DNA of 32,654 nt from an uncultured Azonexus sp. Lineage in GTDB: Bacteria; Pseudomonadota; Gammaproteobacteria; Burkholderiales; Rhodocyclaceae. A model generated the notes under the pieces. The model saw only the letters and a list, made by a program, of their open reading frames with translations. It was not told where the DNA came from and made no database searches. The translations under genes were made by a program, and so were the position numbers. Numbering within the stretch: position 1 is the first letter of the stretch; each line of letters starts with the position of its first letter. The DNA lies in assembly GCA_937983545.1 (NCBI GenBank), contig CALJZP010000188.1:1-32654 (forward strand), in the 5' to 3' direction. Shown piece after piece: positions 32,422 to 32,654 of the stretch.

Positions 32422-32654
32422 GTGAGCCAACGCTTCAACCTGTCCGACTGGACCCTTCACCACCGCACGCTGGTCGGTTTTTTCCTGCTGGCCATCGCGC
32501 TGATGGGCGCACTCGCCTATGGCAAGCTGGGCCAGGCCGAGGATCCGCCTTTCACGTTCAAGCTCATGGTCGTACGCAGCTTCTGGCCGGGCGCCACGGC
32601 ACGGCAGGTAGAGCAGCAGCTGACCGACAAGATCGAACGGAAATTGCAGGAAAC
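32422..32654 (+). CDS. RND efflux permease, N-terminal part
   Basis: Beginning of an inner-membrane RND transporter. The GTG at 32422 opens a frame that runs off the window: the first membrane helix (HHRTLVGFFLLAIALMGALAY) followed by KLGQAEDPPFTFKLMVVRSFWPGA, the standard RND start with the E-D-P-x-F motif and a P-G-A. ATAxQVEQQLTDKIERKL continues the porter domain. No ATG is better placed. It forms an operon with the adaptor and would be controlled by the operator upstream. Confidence 0.92.
   Translation, partial: MSQRFNLSDWTLHHRTLVGFFLLAIALMGALAYGKLGQAEDPPFTFKLMVVRSFWPGATARQVEQQLTDKIERKLQE

Overview
The window is GC-rich, densely coded chromosomal DNA of a betaproteobacterium. A Rhodocyclales relative (Dechloromonas/Azonexus type) is my best guess from gene order and protein style; this is inference, not a search result. 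Most of it is core genome: the prs-rplY-pth-ychF block, a riboflavin/thiamine/phospholipid run (ribBA-ribH-nusB-thiL-pgpA), a tRNA-Arg(CCG), birA-coaX, ntrB-ntrC, and several c-di-GMP signalling genes.

At 2908-11150 this core is interrupted by an integrated element of about 8.2 kb. It starts at the stop codon of ychF and carries, all on the + strand: a P4-type tyrosine integrase with a complete catalytic set; a hypothetical gene; an AlpA-like regulator heading a small operon (50-aa, 116-aa and coiled-coil 182-aa proteins, then a protein resembling a phage baseplate hub); a terminator; a second AlpA-like protein; a small putative zinc protein; a primase-polymerase/helicase; an inverted array of 9-bp repeats that looks like a replication origin; and two more small genes, one of the HGGxSTG type. 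The right end holds an 18/21 imitation of the last ychF codons. Paired CCGGGTA motifs with the same 12-bp spacing lie at both ends and look like integrase arm sites. No capsid, terminase, portal or relaxase gene is present, so the element is best read as a minimal phage-satellite-like or P4-like replicating island. It is the most likely place for something undescribed, above all the lone hub-like protein and its operon partners.

Right of the element lies a PAS-GGDEF-EAL gene that before integration would have sat 12 bp behind ychF. A convergent membrane aminopropyltransferase (SpeE-like) and a YceI-family protein follow, then the ribBA-to-pgpA run and a solitary HicA-like gene. After the tRNA come an NlpC/P60 lipoprotein and a Cys/Gly-rich membrane protein, facing a minus-strand operon DUF350-SPFH-DUF4178-47 aa that is probably a membrane or envelope stress module.

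The last third is mostly minus strand. An HD-GYP-like protein whose HD dyad is QD overlaps an EAL protein with a decayed GGDEF domain, so the two probably work together in c-di-GMP turnover or sensing. Upstream are birA-coaX and ntrB-ntrC (nitrogen control). The window ends with the start of a plus-strand RND efflux operon, preceded by a 20-bp palindrome typical of a TetR-family operator.
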